DNA of 64,000 nucleotides, taken from an uncultured Alcaligenaceae bacterium (GTDB taxonomy: Bacteria > Pseudomonadota > Gammaproteobacteria > Burkholderiales > Burkholderiaceae_B). The position numbers were made by a program, and so were the translations under genes. Shown here piece after piece: positions 8,843 through 18,156 of this stretch. Location: assembly GCA_937952975.1 (NCBI GenBank), contig CALFXX010000048.1, forward strand, positions 1-64,000. The letters are read 5' to 3'. The notes below the pieces were generated by a model, which was not told the DNA's origin, made no database searches, and saw nothing but the letters and a program-made list of their open reading frames with translations. Position 1 is the stretch's first letter; the number at the start of each line of letters is the position of its first letter.

Positions 8843-10274
8843 GATACAACAACTCGCACAAGACATTCTCAACGGGACAGGAGTCGGCCCCATCGCGAAT
8901 AGCGTAACGGTTGACGCAGCGCCTCCGATTTTGCAAACGCGACTACGCGCTGCTGAAGTGTGTGCATCAGTATTGAGCGCTCAGGCGATGCTGATCAATC
9001 ATATCTGGAAGATGCGCACAGGTCGCTCACAGACGGCGTCTTTTGATTTGCAAGGCGCTTCACTGGCGATGCAAAGTGTCTTTCATCAGCGCATTTGGGA
9101 TTACCCCATTGCATTGCCAGAACCCGACTACCCAACCGTAGGCATGTATCCAACGAAAGATGGTCGTCATGTCATGATTGACGGAGGCTATCCGCTACTG
9201 CGCAATGGCTTTCTTGACCTGCTTGAATGCAGCAATAGCGCCCGTGCAATCGGGCAAGCGATTCTAAAATGGGATGCTCAGGCCCTCGAACAAGCGATCG
9301 CTGACAAGAAGCTTCCTGGCGTGATGGTGCGCAGTCAAGAGCAGTGGCTTGCACACCCTCAAGGCCAACACCTTGCCACGACACCCGTTATAGAGCTCAT
9401 CAAGATTGCAGACTCACCGGTTGAGCCTTTTCCAACGCAACCTAATATTTATCCTGCAGCGGGTCTTCGTCCGCTGACCGGAATCAAAATACTCGACCTC
9501 ACACATGTGATCGCAGGACCAACCAGTGCCAAGGCACTGGCCTCAGAGGGCGCGACGCCGCTTCACATCTATTCGCCATACCGCGCAACCATGCCGCCTT
9601 TCGATATCGATACTGGGCACGGAAAGCTTTCAGCCTTTTTAGATATCAAGCAACCTCAGGGTCAAGAAAAGCTCTTGGCATTAGCCAGTGAGTCTGACGT
9701 CTTTGCACAAAGCTATCGTCCAGGGAGCGTGAGTGCATTGTTTCCGCCAGAGAAACTTGCTGAAGTCCGCCCAGGCATCATCTATGTATCGATATCCTGT
9801 TTTGGCTTTGACGGTCCCTGGAAGCTTCAACCAGGCTGGGAGCAATTAGCTCAATCCGTTTCAGGCATTGCCGTCACCGAAGGCAGCCAAGAGGCTCCGA
9901 CTTTAACGAAATTCTTCTTTCCCAACGACTACATCACAGGTCACTTAGCCGCGACCGGAGTGCTAGCCGCTTTGGTGCGTCGCGCGACCGAAGGCGGCAG
10001 TTGGCACGTGCGCGTCTCTTTGACCCGCACTGCAATGATGTTGATGCAGCAAGGGTTGACCGATTCAAGCGCGACAACGCCAGTCGTACCGGTTGATGTC
10101 TTGCAGCGCTTCATGCTCGAGCGCGATACGGGCTTTGGGCGTCTCCACTCTCTAGGATCGGTCATTCGCTACTCAGACACCGTCTCGAAATGGGATTTAC
10201 CGCCAGTCCCTTTGGGCACACATCAGCCAGTATGGCCCGAGTGGCTCTCAAGTTTTTCTAGAAAAGGTGTATGA
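8841..10274 (+). CDS. Class III (CaiB/BaiF) CoA-transferase family protein
   Basis: Predicted CoA-transferase of family III, moving CoA between carboxylic acids. The 477-residue protein has the long two-part form common in Burkholderiales: an N-terminal part with the phrase WKMRTGRSQTASFD, and a C-terminal CaiB-like core beginning LTGIKILDLTHVIAGP near residue 211, with SYRPGSVSAL and PGIIYVSISCFGF. The start is uncertain: TTG at 8841 sits directly on a terminator-like T-tract, yet residues soon after it already resemble the family, so any loss would be short. Its 3' end overlaps the start region of the patatin gene, suggesting coupling. Confidence 0.75.
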   Translation: MIQQLAQDILNGTGVGPIANSVTVDAAPPILQTRLRAAEVCASVLSAQAMLINHIWKMRTGRSQTASFDLQGASLAMQSVFHQRIWDYPIALPEPDYPTVGMYPTKDGRHVMIDGGYPLLRNGFLDLLECSNSARAIGQAILKWDAQALEQAIADKKLPGVMVRSQEQWLAHPQGQHLATTPVIELIKIADSPVEPFPTQPNIYPAAGLRPLTGIKILDLTHVIAGPTSAKALASEGATPLHIYSPYRATMPPFDIDTGHGKLSAFLDIKQPQGQEKLLALASESDVFAQSYRPGSVSALFPPEKLAEVRPGIIYVSISCFGFDGPWKLQPGWEQLAQSVSGIAVTEGSQEAPTLTKFFFPNDYITGHLAATGVLAALVRRATEGGSWHVRVSLTRTAMMLMQQGLTDSSATTPVVPVDVLQRFMLERDTGFGRLHSLGSVIRYSDTVSKWDLPPVPLGTHQPVWPEWLSSFSRKGV

Positions 10275-10275
10275 A

Positions 10276-11295
10276 ATGACTCAGAAGCTCGTTGAAATTG
10301 GACTGGTATTGCAAGGCGGAGGCGCTTTAGGCTCTTACGAATGGGGCGCAGTGCAATGTCTGCTCGAACATGGCTTCACACCTAAAGTGATAGCCGGCGT
10401 CTCGATTGGCGCCTACACGGCTGCGGTCATCGCGGGTGCACCGAAGGGCGATATTCGCGAAAATCTCAATAAATTCTGGCACTCAGTGACGATCGATGCG
10501 CATCCTTTTCTTCAGCCAGACAACCAATCTTGGCTTTCAATGTTTGGCAACCCAAACTATTGGAAACCACGCACAGATTTTTTGACTAGCTCGCACTGGA
10601 ATAGCCTGAATGATGTCGCACCGATGCGAAAAACCTTAACCGAGGTGATTGATTTCGAACGACTCAATAATGCAGAACTCATTCGAATCGGAATCGTTGC
10701 GACCAACGTCCGTACGGGTGAAGGAAAATCATTTATGAACGGGCAAAAGAAGCCACTCACTATTGATCACATCATGGCGAGTGGCGCCCTGCCTCCGAGC
10801 TTTGCCCCAGTAGAAATCGATCATCATCACTATTGGGACGGCGGATTGGTAGATAACACCCCAGCCTTAACCTTGTGCAGGATGTTGACCGAGAAAGAAC
10901 GCGAAAGCTTGCCAATCTTTTGTATTGATCTATTTCCAGAACACGGACCCATCCCGAAAACACTGCATGAGGTTCAACACCGTATGCTCGAGATTCAGTA
11001 CGAGAATCGTCTAAACGGGCCTGACAATGTGGTTAAGCATGCGCACGAATTAATTCGCTTACTGTCTGACAAATTGCCAGCGAATTCAGAAATCAGAAAG
11101 TCAGAGCCCTTCAAGACCTTGCAACCACTGCTCGCGCTAGAAAACCTTCATTCAGTGGGTGCACCCCATATGCCCATGACGGGCGGCATGGATTTTTCAG
11201 CTCATGGCATCAAACGTCGTCACGATATTGGTTATCGCGTCATGGAAGAGTACTTAGACGAAAATAAAGCGGATATTTTGACGAAGGCGGCTTAG
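10276..11295 (+). CDS. Patatin-like phospholipase family protein
   Basis: Serine lipid acyl hydrolase of the patatin/RssA type. The oxyanion-hole glycines appear in LQGGGALGSYEWG at the N-terminus, the nucleophile in GVSIGAYTA near residue 43, and the catalytic aspartate in WDGGLVDNTP near residue 189, so the Ser-Asp dyad is intact. No signal peptide is seen, so it is probably cytoplasmic or membrane-peripheral. The ATG at 10276 lies 1 nt beyond the stop of the CoA-transferase gene; an in-frame GTG at 10267 would instead overlap it. Translational coupling is likely either way. The C-terminal region past residue 230 is helical and shared with DUF3734-containing patatins. Confidence 0.85.
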   Translation: MTQKLVEIGLVLQGGGALGSYEWGAVQCLLEHGFTPKVIAGVSIGAYTAAVIAGAPKGDIRENLNKFWHSVTIDAHPFLQPDNQSWLSMFGNPNYWKPRTDFLTSSHWNSLNDVAPMRKTLTEVIDFERLNNAELIRIGIVATNVRTGEGKSFMNGQKKPLTIDHIMASGALPPSFAPVEIDHHHYWDGGLVDNTPALTLCRMLTEKERESLPIFCIDLFPEHGPIPKTLHEVQHRMLEIQYENRLNGPDNVVKHAHELIRLLSDKLPANSEIRKSEPFKTLQPLLALENLHSVGAPHMPMTGGMDFSAHGIKRRHDIGYRVMEEYLDENKADILTKAA

Positions 11296-11310
11296 ACAAA
11301 TAAGGAAAAC

Positions 11311-11342
11311 CGTCTAAGCGGTTCAACACAACCGCTTGGACG
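11311..11342. terminator. Hairpin between the converging patatin and histidine-kinase genes
   Basis: Two 13-nt arms (11311-11323 and 11330-11342) pair with a single mismatch or wobble around a 6-nt loop. The element lies between two genes that converge, so it can stop transcription from both sides. T-rich sequence follows only weakly (GTTTTCC on the leftward strand). Confidence 0.6.
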
Positions 11343-11355
11343 CTTAAAAAGCCGC

Positions 11356-13998
11356 TTAGACAATCGCTTCTAGAGTCTGAAGGGCTCGATCAAAATCAAA
11401 ATTCTTTAAATCTGTCTCAAGACTTTTGAATTGCTCAGGCCACGCCGTCTGAAACAAGCTAGCGTGTTCTTCAAACAGGTCAGCAGCTTGTGAGTCGTCT
11501 GCCTTAAGAAAATCAGACAATTTCGCCCGTAACTCGCCGAGCTTTTCTGTATCAATCACCACAGCTACCGCTTTAGCTTCTTGTGGCAGACACGTGGCAA
11601 GGCTCTGAAGCAACGGGGCGAGTGTCCCCTGCAACACCATTAACTTCTCCAAGATCGAAACAGAGTCAACGTTTTCGGCTAAACCCGCTTCAATTTCGGC
11701 GGCAATCCCCTGCACCACGGTTGCACCAATGTTGCCACTCACACCCTTGGTGGTATGCGCCAATCGCTTCGCCAACTCAAAGTCCTTTTGCGCGACAGCC
11801 GCACGCAGTTCATCAATCACGGTCGATTGACTGGCAATGTATTTGCGAAGAATCGTTTCATAGAGTGCGATCTTTCCTGACACCCGTCGCAAACCTAATT
11901 CGCTATCGAGGCCTTGGATCCCGGTTGGCAAAACAAACGCCCCAAACACGACAGGCGCCACAATGTTCGCTGTCGTGACGGTCGTTTCCAACGCAACCGC
12001 CTCTTGACTCTTCACCTTGGGGCGAATGACGCGCAACAACGTCTCCCAAAGCACCTCAGGGTCAATCGGCTTGGTCACAAAATCTTGCATCCCTGCGGCC
12101 ATGCACTTTTCTTTATCTTGCACCATCGCGTTAGCGGTCATCGCAACAATAGGCAATTGCTCGGCTGAAATTGTTTTTCTCACTTCGATGGTGGCCGTCA
12201 CACCGTCCATCACCGGCATTTGCATATCCATCAAGACAACATCCCAATGAGTGGGCCTTGCAAGAATCATGTCTAAGGCCTCTTTCCCGTGATTGGCAAC
12301 CTCAACCTTGACATTACCTTCAGCTAACAACTCTGTAGCCACTAATTGATTAATTTCATTATCTTCGACAAGCAAAATATTTGATCCCGCGATCGAAGAT
12401 AACGACTCGAGCAAATTTTGCCCTTGCGGTTCAAACGCTAGGTCGTTGGCTTGATCATCACCCACATAGAACGACATCAACGTCTCAGCAAGTTTTGCTG
12501 GGTTAACTGGTTTAAGTAAAACCTGATCGACCCCAACTGCAGCCGCTAAGGGCAATAATGTATCTGTGTCGTAGCCACTGACCATCACCATGTGGGCGGC
12601 GGGAATGTCTAACGCTTTGATGCGTCGTGCAGTCTCGACGCCATCAATGCCCGAAAGTTGCCAATCGATCAAGAGCAATTCAAATGGTTTATTTAAATCA
12701 GCTTGGTGCTGCACACACTCAATGGCGGCTTCACCGCTTGGCACCCCCATCACCTCAAGGCCCATGTGTTCAAGCAGATCGATCAACACAATGGATGCAG
12801 CTTCGTTATCGTCAATCACCAAGATCCGCTTATCACGCAGATTATGTACGGGGTTGCGATAGTGCGGTGCCTGATGACTCACGCCTAGCCAGCCCGTAAA
12901 CCAAAACGTACTACCCTCACCTGCAACGCTTTCAACGCCAACGGTGCCGTTCATTAACTCGGCGAGTTTTTTTGCGATCGATAAGCCAAGACCTGTCCCA
13001 CCATATTTGCGTGTCGTCGACGAGTCAGCTTGTTGAAAGCTTTGAAACATCAATTTGATTTGGTCTGGCGTCAAACCAATACCAGTATCTCGTACAGCGC
13101 AGTAGAGCTGTAACTCGTCGTCTTTGCGCTCTTCGATACGTAAGATAATTTCAATCTGCCCCTTGTCCGTAAATTTGACAGAATTGTTGGCATAATTGAT
13201 TAGGATTTGACTTAAGCGGAGGGCATCACCTATCAGTCGCTGAGGCACGTCAGCAGCTATATTAAAAATGAGCTCTAGCCCTTTGGCATGTGCTTTTTCA
13301 GCAACCAGGGTCAACACATTGTCGAGTACAGATTGCAAACTGAAATCAATTTTCTCAACGGTCAGTTTGCCTGCTTCTATCTTTGAAAAATCCAAGATAT
13401 CGTTAATGATGCCGAGTAAGTGCTTGCCCGACTGGTGGATCTTTTCAATATAGTCGCGCTGACGAGGATTGAGCTCAGTCTTTTGCACCAAGTTACTTAA
13501 GCCAATAATGGCATTCATAGGCGTACGAATTTCATGGCTCATATTGGCCAAAAAATCGCTTTTAGTTTGGGCTGCCTCTTGCGCCTTGTCACGCGCAATT
13601 TTTAGTTCGACCTCTTGCTGCTTACGAATACTGATGTCTTCAATCATCCAGACCGTGCCTCGACTCGGATCGCCGCGGTCAATGGCCCGCCCACACATTC
13701 TGGCAAAGAACGTACTGCGATCTTTTCGATAAAGCAGCATCTCTTGGTTATTCATTACGCCACGCCACATTTTTTCGTAGCCAGCAACCATCGCCTGGTT
13801 ATCCGCATCCGTGACGTACCACGACGCAGTGGTTTGACCGATCATTCCACCTGGCTCGTATCCAAAAATAGCGTCCATTGCGGCATTGGCGCGAACAATC
13901 GTTCTGTTTCTGAGCAATAAGATTCCAAACTCTGCCGTTTCGAAAATAACGTTCAGCTCTTCGTTCTCTTGCGCAAGAGATTCATGATCAGTGCTCAT
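11356..13998 (-). CDS. Cytoplasmic hybrid sensor histidine kinase (PAS-HisKA-HATPase-REC-REC-HPt)
   Basis: Multi-step phosphorelay kinase of 880 residues with no membrane segment, so it senses an internal or diffusible signal. In order: a PAS domain (about residues 10-125), an H-box with [11 protein letters not shown] near 155, an ATPase with N-box [10 protein letters not shown]1 DTGIGL and G2 [11 protein letters not shown], a first receiver with LLIDWQL, a second with LLVEDNE and [11 protein letters not shown], and a C-terminal HPt domain with [13 protein letters not shown]. The layout resembles BarA/ArcB-type kinases. The ATG at 13998 is preferred to a TTG at 14010. No partner response regulator is nearby; it may feed a distant regulator through the HPt domain. 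Confidence 0.88.
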   Translation of the reverse strand: MSTDHESLAQENEELNVIFETAEFGILLLRNRTIVRANAAMDAIFGYEPGGMIGQTTASWYVTDADNQAMVAGYEKMWRGVMNNQEMLLYRKDRSTFFARMCGRAIDRGDPSRGTVWMIEDISIRKQQEVELKIARDKAQEAAQTKSDFLANMSHEIRTPMNAIIGLSNLVQKTELNPRQRDYIEKIHQSGKHLLGIINDILDFSKIEAGKLTVEKIDFSLQSVLDNVLTLVAEKAHAKGLELIFNIAADVPQRLIGDALRLSQILINYANNSVKFTDKGQIEIILRIEERKDDELQLYCAVRDTGIGLTPDQIKLMFQSFQQADSSTTRKYGGTGLGLSIAKKLAELMNGTVGVESVAGEGSTFWFTGWLGVSHQAPHYRNPVHNLRDKRILVIDDNEAASIVLIDLLEHMGLEVMGVPSGEAAIECVQHQADLNKPFELLLIDWQLSGIDGVETARRIKALDIPAAHMVMVSGYDTDTLLPLAAAVGVDQVLLKPVNPAKLAETLMSFYVGDDQANDLAFEPQGQNLLESLSSIAGSNILLVEDNEINQLVATELLAEGNVKVEVANHGKEALDMILARPTHWDVVLMDMQMPVMDGVTATIEVRKTISAEQLPIVAMTANAMVQDKEKCMAAGMQDFVTKPIDPEVLWETLLRVIRPKVKSQEAVALETTVTTANIVAPVVFGAFVLPTGIQGLDSELGLRRVSGKIALYETILRKYIASQSTVIDELRAAVAQKDFELAKRLAHTTKGVSGNIGATVVQGIAAEIEAGLAENVDSVSILEKLMVLQGTLAPLLQSLATCLPQEAKAVAVVIDTEKLGELRAKLSDFLKADDSQAADLFEEHASLFQTAWPEQFKSLETDLKNFDFDRALQTLEAIV

Positions 13999-14029
13999 AG
14001 ACTTTAACAACCCTTGACAAGCCGATTCG

Positions 14030-14051
14030 CTCAGACTCCATTAAGTCTGAG
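14030..14051. promoter_or_regulatory. Perfect 8-bp inverted repeat upstream of the kinase gene
   Basis: CTCAGACT, a 6-nt spacer, then AGTCTGAG, 32 nt upstream of the kinase start. It could be an operator or a leader hairpin. No regulator is assigned. Confidence 0.35.
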
Positions 14052-14155
14052 CATCGTTGACGCCGAGTGTGGATTGATTCAACAGCACCGTCTAGGTCGA
14101 ATAAGCGTTTCCCTCACACAATTGCGTGATCTGGACTGCTATTGCAGAGGTTGGA

Positions 14156-14184
14156 AGGGTATTCCCTCTCAGAGGGTATTCCCT
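14156..14184. repeat. Tandem pair of 12-bp repeats upstream of the small membrane-protein gene
   Basis: AGGGTATTCCCT occurs at 14156-14167 and again at 14173-14184, a 17-nt period. Each copy is itself nearly palindromic (GGG-N4-CCC). The pair lies within the 281-nt gap between the kinase gene and the gene at 14292, where I see no convincing coding sequence. A binding site for a dimeric regulator is possible. Confidence 0.35.
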
Positions 14185-14291
14185 TCAAAACGACTGAAAC
14201 TGGCGATAAAGCCACTTCAACGCCAACATAGGGCGTACAGTGGACTGAACCGCTGGCGGACGGCCTTCCGCATCACACCTAAAGGCAACAA

Positions 14292-14639
14292 ATGAAACTT
14301 CCTGCACAGACCGAACCCACCCTTTGGGGTGCCCTTGCCGGAGCCGCTTTAATCTCACTCATTGGTTTTGGTTTTGCTGACTGGCATACCGCTGGCGGTA
14401 CTGCCACAATAGGTCAAGCAACGGCTAACAAGGCGGTCGCCGCCGCCCTGGCACCCGTTTGCGCAGAGATGTTCAAACGCGATACGAATTTTCCAGCCAA
14501 TCTGGTCGAGTTGAAAAAAGCGGATGAGTGGGCTCGCGCCACCTACATTGAAAAAGGTGGTTGGGGCAAAATGCCAGACGCGGCCAAACTCGATTCAGAA
14601 ACAGCGCGGTCTTGCGCTGCACTGTTGGTCAAAGCTTAA
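14292..14639 (+). CDS. Small hypothetical membrane-anchored protein
   Basis: 115-residue protein of unknown function. Residues 12-30 form one hydrophobic helix (ALAGAALISLIGFGFADW), so it is probably an inner-membrane protein with a periplasmic tail or a protein with an uncleaved signal. The rest is Ala-rich and soluble-looking, with two cysteines (PVCAEMF and ARSCAALL) about 50 residues apart that could pair in the periplasm. The upstream sequence lacks a strong ribosome site. The composition looks genuinely protein-like, and I have a general impression of similar short proteins in other proteobacteria, but cannot name a family. Confidence 0.65.
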   Translation: MKLPAQTEPTLWGALAGAALISLIGFGFADWHTAGGTATIGQATANKAVAAALAPVCAEMFKRDTNFPANLVELKKADEWARATYIEKGGWGKMPDAAKLDSETARSCAALLVKA

Positions 14640-14709
14640 GTCACACTTTAAAACTGACCAATGAGCGGCACATTTCAACGTGGCGCTCAGGTCGAAACAG
14701 CCTCAAAGG

Positions 14710-14859
14710 CTATTTATCTTTATTCTTGATACGCGTATAGACCGTGTTGACCGTCGTGGCGCGCACCGGATCTGTCAGCCCTGACGCAGGTTTTGGCGTC
14801 GAAGTATCTTTTTTAGGCTTTTTTGCTTCTTTACTGGATTTTTGCTGACCTTTGGCCAC
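14710..14859 (-). CDS. 49-residue lysine-rich small protein
   Basis: A short open frame read leftward from a GTG at 14859, preceded by a good GGGAG site, to a TAG at 14710. The product begins (M)AKGQQKSSKEAKKPKKD and ends with TRIKNKDK, highly basic and probably disordered. Short proteins opening with MAKGQ and a KEAKKPKK segment occur widely in Burkholderiales, from general knowledge, so this looks real even though it is tiny. It diverges from arfB with a 58-nt gap. Function is unknown; the charge would fit nucleic-acid or ribosome contact, which is speculation. Confidence 0.7.
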   Translation of the reverse strand: MAKGQQKSSKEAKKPKKDTSTPKPASGLTDPVRATTVNTVYTRIKNKDK

Positions 14860-14917
14860 GATAAGCTCCCTGTGATAAACGATAATGTAGTTTACAGGTC
14901 AATCGTTTATTCTCACA

Positions 14918-15322
14918 ATGTACGCCCAAATTACTCTTTCTGAAGACGATGTCACGATTACGGCAGTGCGCTCGCAGGGCGCAGGCGGCCAAAATGTAAA
15001 TAAAGTCTCAAGTGCCATTCATCTGCGTTTTAGCATCCCCACCTCAACACTGAACGCAGACGTCAAGGTACGCTTGCTGGCGCTTAAAGATCACCGGATC
15101 ACGCGCGACGGGGCCATCGTGATCAAGGCTCAAACTCACCGAAGCCAAGACATGAACCGCACAGAAGCCTTGGCTCGGCTCAACGAACTGGTCAACAGCG
15201 TTGCACGTCCACCCAAAACTCGGCACGCGACCAAACCCACCTATGGTTCAAAGCAGCGTCGGCTTGAGGGTAAACGTAAGCTTTCTGAAACAAAGGCGCT
15301 ACGAGGCCGCGCGGTGTTCTAG
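14918..15322 (+). CDS. arfB: Alternative ribosome-rescue factor B (peptidyl-tRNA hydrolase ArfB)
   Basis: Release-factor-like protein that enters the A site of ribosomes stalled on truncated mRNA and hydrolyses the peptidyl-tRNA. The catalytic GGQ motif is at residues 23-25 within RSQGAGGQNVNKVSSA, the hallmark of this family. The C-terminal tail is Lys/Arg-rich (residues 100-134), as needed to thread into the mRNA channel. The length of 134 residues equals that of E. coli YaeJ within a few residues. The stop lies 2 nt from the converging stop of the neighbouring hydrolase gene. Confidence 0.9.
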   Translation: MYAQITLSEDDVTITAVRSQGAGGQNVNKVSSAIHLRFSIPTSTLNADVKVRLLALKDHRITRDGAIVIKAQTHRSQDMNRTEALARLNELVNSVARPPKTRHATKPTYGSKQRRLEGKRKLSETKALRGRAVF

Positions 15323-15324
15323 AC

Positions 15325-16857
15325 TTACAACCGAAAAATCGACCGCGTTGGTTTCGGTTTTAAACGGATCTCATCAGCCGCCGCGTTCACAATCACCGCC
15401 GCGTCAGCTTCAAGCAGATATCGCTGCGCAACAAGTTGATCGCTCACCTCTCGCACTCGCTGCACGTATTGATTTAAGCCTTCGGGATAGCGTTCTTCAA
15501 GCGACAACCGTGGGTCATTGGCCTCCAAGCGCTCTTGCTGCAAAGCAAAAAAAGGCTTGTAGGTGCCGGCCAAACGACAAATCACATTGGTCAAGGGTGC
15601 ATTGGGCCGGCCATGAGTACCTAGCGGTACTGCGACATCCGGCACTTGAATCCCACCTAAGGGATTATCGTCGGCATCAGTCTGAGGCACCAGCACAGTG
15701 GCCCCGGGCAAGTAGCGCGGCGCGCCGTACACTGTCTCATCGTCGCGCGCAGGCCTTAAGAGCATCAGACAGGTGGGTGGCGGCTCAAGCTGCTCGGATA
15801 CCCAGAGATTTAATGCAATCAATTGCGCACGCAAGGGTGGCGACCAATCAAGTTGCCCGTGCATCGATTCGCAGAGCTTATATTGCTCGCGCATATTGAG
15901 ATGCGCAGAACCGGCGATGTCGTACATTCGCACGTTATCTGGCAAGGCCAAATCAACAATGCCGTGCGCGCCGGTGCGCGTCAACGAGGCGCGGCCGCCC
16001 ATGTAATCAATATTAAAGTGCGTCACAAAGATTTTGGGCAGCGGTTCGTTGCGGGCTTGCAGCCTTGCAACCACTGCCGCGTACGTGAACGGTTCTTCGT
16101 GCACACCACGATGTTCAAGATTTGGGGGGGCCGGCGTACTACCCGCTACCGTGACTGGCCCCGTGCCCGATGCCATCAACGGAAGTTGCCCCGCGGCCCC
16201 ACCCACCATATGAAAACCTTCAATAACTTGCTTGCCTTCTGCCACATTAAAACCATTGAGCAAAAAGCTTTTCAAAAATCGTGACGTTTGCGAATAGCCG
16301 GCCGCGTAAAGACGCTTGACGGTACCCGCCAGTGGATTGTCTGGCTGAGTGCTATCGCGTAAAAAACGCGCAACATCGCGCACTGCAGCAAATCCTGCCG
16401 CTTCGACAAACCGTGTCTCACCGTGTTCATCAATAAACCTAGGCGGCTCGAATCCTTGCCCAAGCTCCCACTGCGTCGACACCAGCATCCAGCCCTGCTC
16501 TTGCAAAAAACCTAAGCCAGCATCAAGCGATCCAATCGGCAAAGGCCTCTGCCTCGGGCTGTTGTAAAAAGCGTGACTCACCGGCAAACCGCGGTTTGGC
16601 ACATCGACTAACAGGCGCCCCTGGCCGTGCTTAGGCTCAGCAGGTGCAATCAGAACAAAGCGCGTTTGATACTCAACGTGGCCGCGAGCATTGCGCGGTG
16701 CTTTGGTCAAATCAGGGATATTTTCTGAAGGATTCAACTCGCCATGGGCTAGGCCTTCGAGTCGTACAAAAGGAATTGAACGATACAAACCAAGCTGGAT
16801 TGTTTTTGTGATCGTCAGCTTCGTCACGGCAGACGCAACAAGAGAGTTGGAGGCCAT
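15325..16857 (-). CDS. Large alpha/beta-hydrolase-domain protein
   Basis: A 510-residue protein of the 'alpha/beta hydrolase domain' family (PF20091-type). The segment LLVDVPNRGLPVSHAFYN and the nucleophile-region phrase LYAAGYSQTSRFLKSFLLNG (Gly-x-Ser-x-Thr in place of the canonical Gly-x-Ser-x-Gly) are typical of that group, as is the later VYGAPRYLPGATVLVP. A C-terminal stretch YVQRVREVSDQLVAQRYLLEADA completes the usual architecture. No signal peptide is evident at the chosen ATG. The biological substrate is unknown. It is divergent from the SMP-30-like gene across a 286-nt gap that holds no convincing gene. Confidence 0.75.
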   Translation of the reverse strand: MASNSLVASAVTKLTITKTIQLGLYRSIPFVRLEGLAHGELNPSENIPDLTKAPRNARGHVEYQTRFVLIAPAEPKHGQGRLLVDVPNRGLPVSHAFYNSPRQRPLPIGSLDAGLGFLQEQGWMLVSTQWELGQGFEPPRFIDEHGETRFVEAAGFAAVRDVARFLRDSTQPDNPLAGTVKRLYAAGYSQTSRFLKSFLLNGFNVAEGKQVIEGFHMVGGAAGQLPLMASGTGPVTVAGSTPAPPNLEHRGVHEEPFTYAAVVARLQARNEPLPKIFVTHFNIDYMGGRASLTRTGAHGIVDLALPDNVRMYDIAGSAHLNMREQYKLCESMHGQLDWSPPLRAQLIALNLWVSEQLEPPPTCLMLLRPARDDETVYGAPRYLPGATVLVPQTDADDNPLGGIQVPDVAVPLGTHGRPNAPLTNVICRLAGTYKPFFALQQERLEANDPRLSLEERYPEGLNQYVQRVREVSDQLVAQRYLLEADAAVIVNAAADEIRLKPKPTRSIFRL

Positions 16858-17143
16858 CAGAACAACACCTAAGAAGTCATTACAGAATTCACATCATACG
16901 GGGAGGCGTATTTTTTTGCTTTTTCGGCACGCCAGCAGGCTTGTTTGATTAATTTTCATCTTCTCAAAATAAGGGCAGACTCACGGTGTTGTTTGTCGCC
17001 TGGTCTGAGCCGCGCACGCTTTGTTAGGCTGACTTATGCCAAGACCTGAGGCGAGGTGCGCTTGCCACGATTTTGCTGAACCCCACAGCTGTTTGGCAAA
17101 CAGGTATATTGACACCATAACAACCAATACTCAGGAGCCCAAT

Positions 17144-18082
17144 ATGTGGGAAGAAAGCGAACGTTACCCCGACCCTCGCGTCATCTCGTTAGACCCCTCG
17201 TTTGACGCCTACCGCTTGGCACTCGCCTCGGTTGAGCGACTCGCAACTGGGTTTCGCTGGGCAGAGGGCCCCGTGTGGTTTGGCGATGGGCGCTACCTAC
17301 TCTGGAGCGATATCCCCAACAACCGCATCATGAAGTGGGAAGAAGAAACCGGCACGGTCAGCGTGTTTCGCAAACCGTCGAACTGGGCCAATGGCCACAC
17401 GCGTGATCGACAAGGCCGCTTGATCAGCTGTGAACACGGGCGTCGCGTCACGCGCACCGAGTATGACGGCAGCATCACAGTGCTTATGGATTCGTTTCAA
17501 GGTAAAAAACTGAATGCTCCCAATGATGTCGTCGTGAAGTCAGATGGCTCAATCTGGTTTACGGATCCACCCTTTGGGAGCCTAGGCAATTACGAAGGTG
17601 TCAAATCGCCAATCGAACTACCCCACTCGGTATACCGCATCGACGGCGTCACTGGTGCCGCCACGTTGATGACCGATCAGCTTAAAGGCCCCAATGGCTT
17701 ATGTTTTTCACCAGATGAACGCCTGCTCTACATCATTGAATCTCGGGCTACACCTAATCGCTTGATCCAGGTGTACGACGTGGTCGACAACGGTACAAAG
17801 ATTGCAAACGGTCGCGTATTTTTGGACGCAGGCGCTGGCAGCATTGACGGTTTACGCGCAGATATTGATGGCAATCTGTGGTGCGGTTGGGGCATGGGTA
17901 CGCCTGAACTTGATGGCGTCATGGTCGTGTCGCCCGCTGGCAAAATGATTGGTAGGATTGCGTTGCCAGAACGCTGCGCCAACCTGTGCTTTGGTGGGCT
18001 GAAGCGCAATCGCTTATTTATGGCCTCGTCACATTCCATTTACTCGTTATATGTCAATACACAAGGAGCGCTTGGGGGGTAG
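17144..18082 (+). CDS. SMP-30/gluconolactonase family lactonase
   Basis: Six-bladed beta-propeller lactonase (SMP-30/LRE family), which hydrolyses sugar or other lactones using a bound divalent cation. The metal-ligand glutamate is in RWAEGPVWFGDG near the N-terminus. Further family marks are NGHTRDRQGRL, CEHGRRVTR, NAPNDVVVKSDGSIWFTDPPFG and GPNGLCFSPDERLLY. At 312 residues the length is standard. The ATG at 17144 is chosen because CAGGAG precedes it; the longer frame from 17036 adds a Cys-rich segment with no ribosome site. No signal peptide, so cytoplasmic. It begins a run of hydrolase genes on the plus strand. Confidence 0.85.
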   Translation: MWEESERYPDPRVISLDPSFDAYRLALASVERLATGFRWAEGPVWFGDGRYLLWSDIPNNRIMKWEEETGTVSVFRKPSNWANGHTRDRQGRLISCEHGRRVTRTEYDGSITVLMDSFQGKKLNAPNDVVVKSDGSIWFTDPPFGSLGNYEGVKSPIELPHSVYRIDGVTGAATLMTDQLKGPNGLCFSPDERLLYIIESRATPNRLIQVYDVVDNGTKIANGRVFLDAGAGSIDGLRADIDGNLWCGWGMGTPELDGVMVVSPAGKMIGRIALPERCANLCFGGLKRNRLFMASSHSIYSLYVNTQGALGG

Positions 18083-18156
18083 GCAACCCCCGAAGGATAC
18101 GCTTCAACTGCCGCACTCTGTGTGATACGACAAACTGAAAGTGAAGGAAAAGCAAA

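Noticed and set aside
14014..14295. 93-codon open frame between the kinase and the small membrane-protein gene
   Set aside because: No ribosome site, no recognisable domain, and it crosses a hairpin and a repeat pair that look regulatory.
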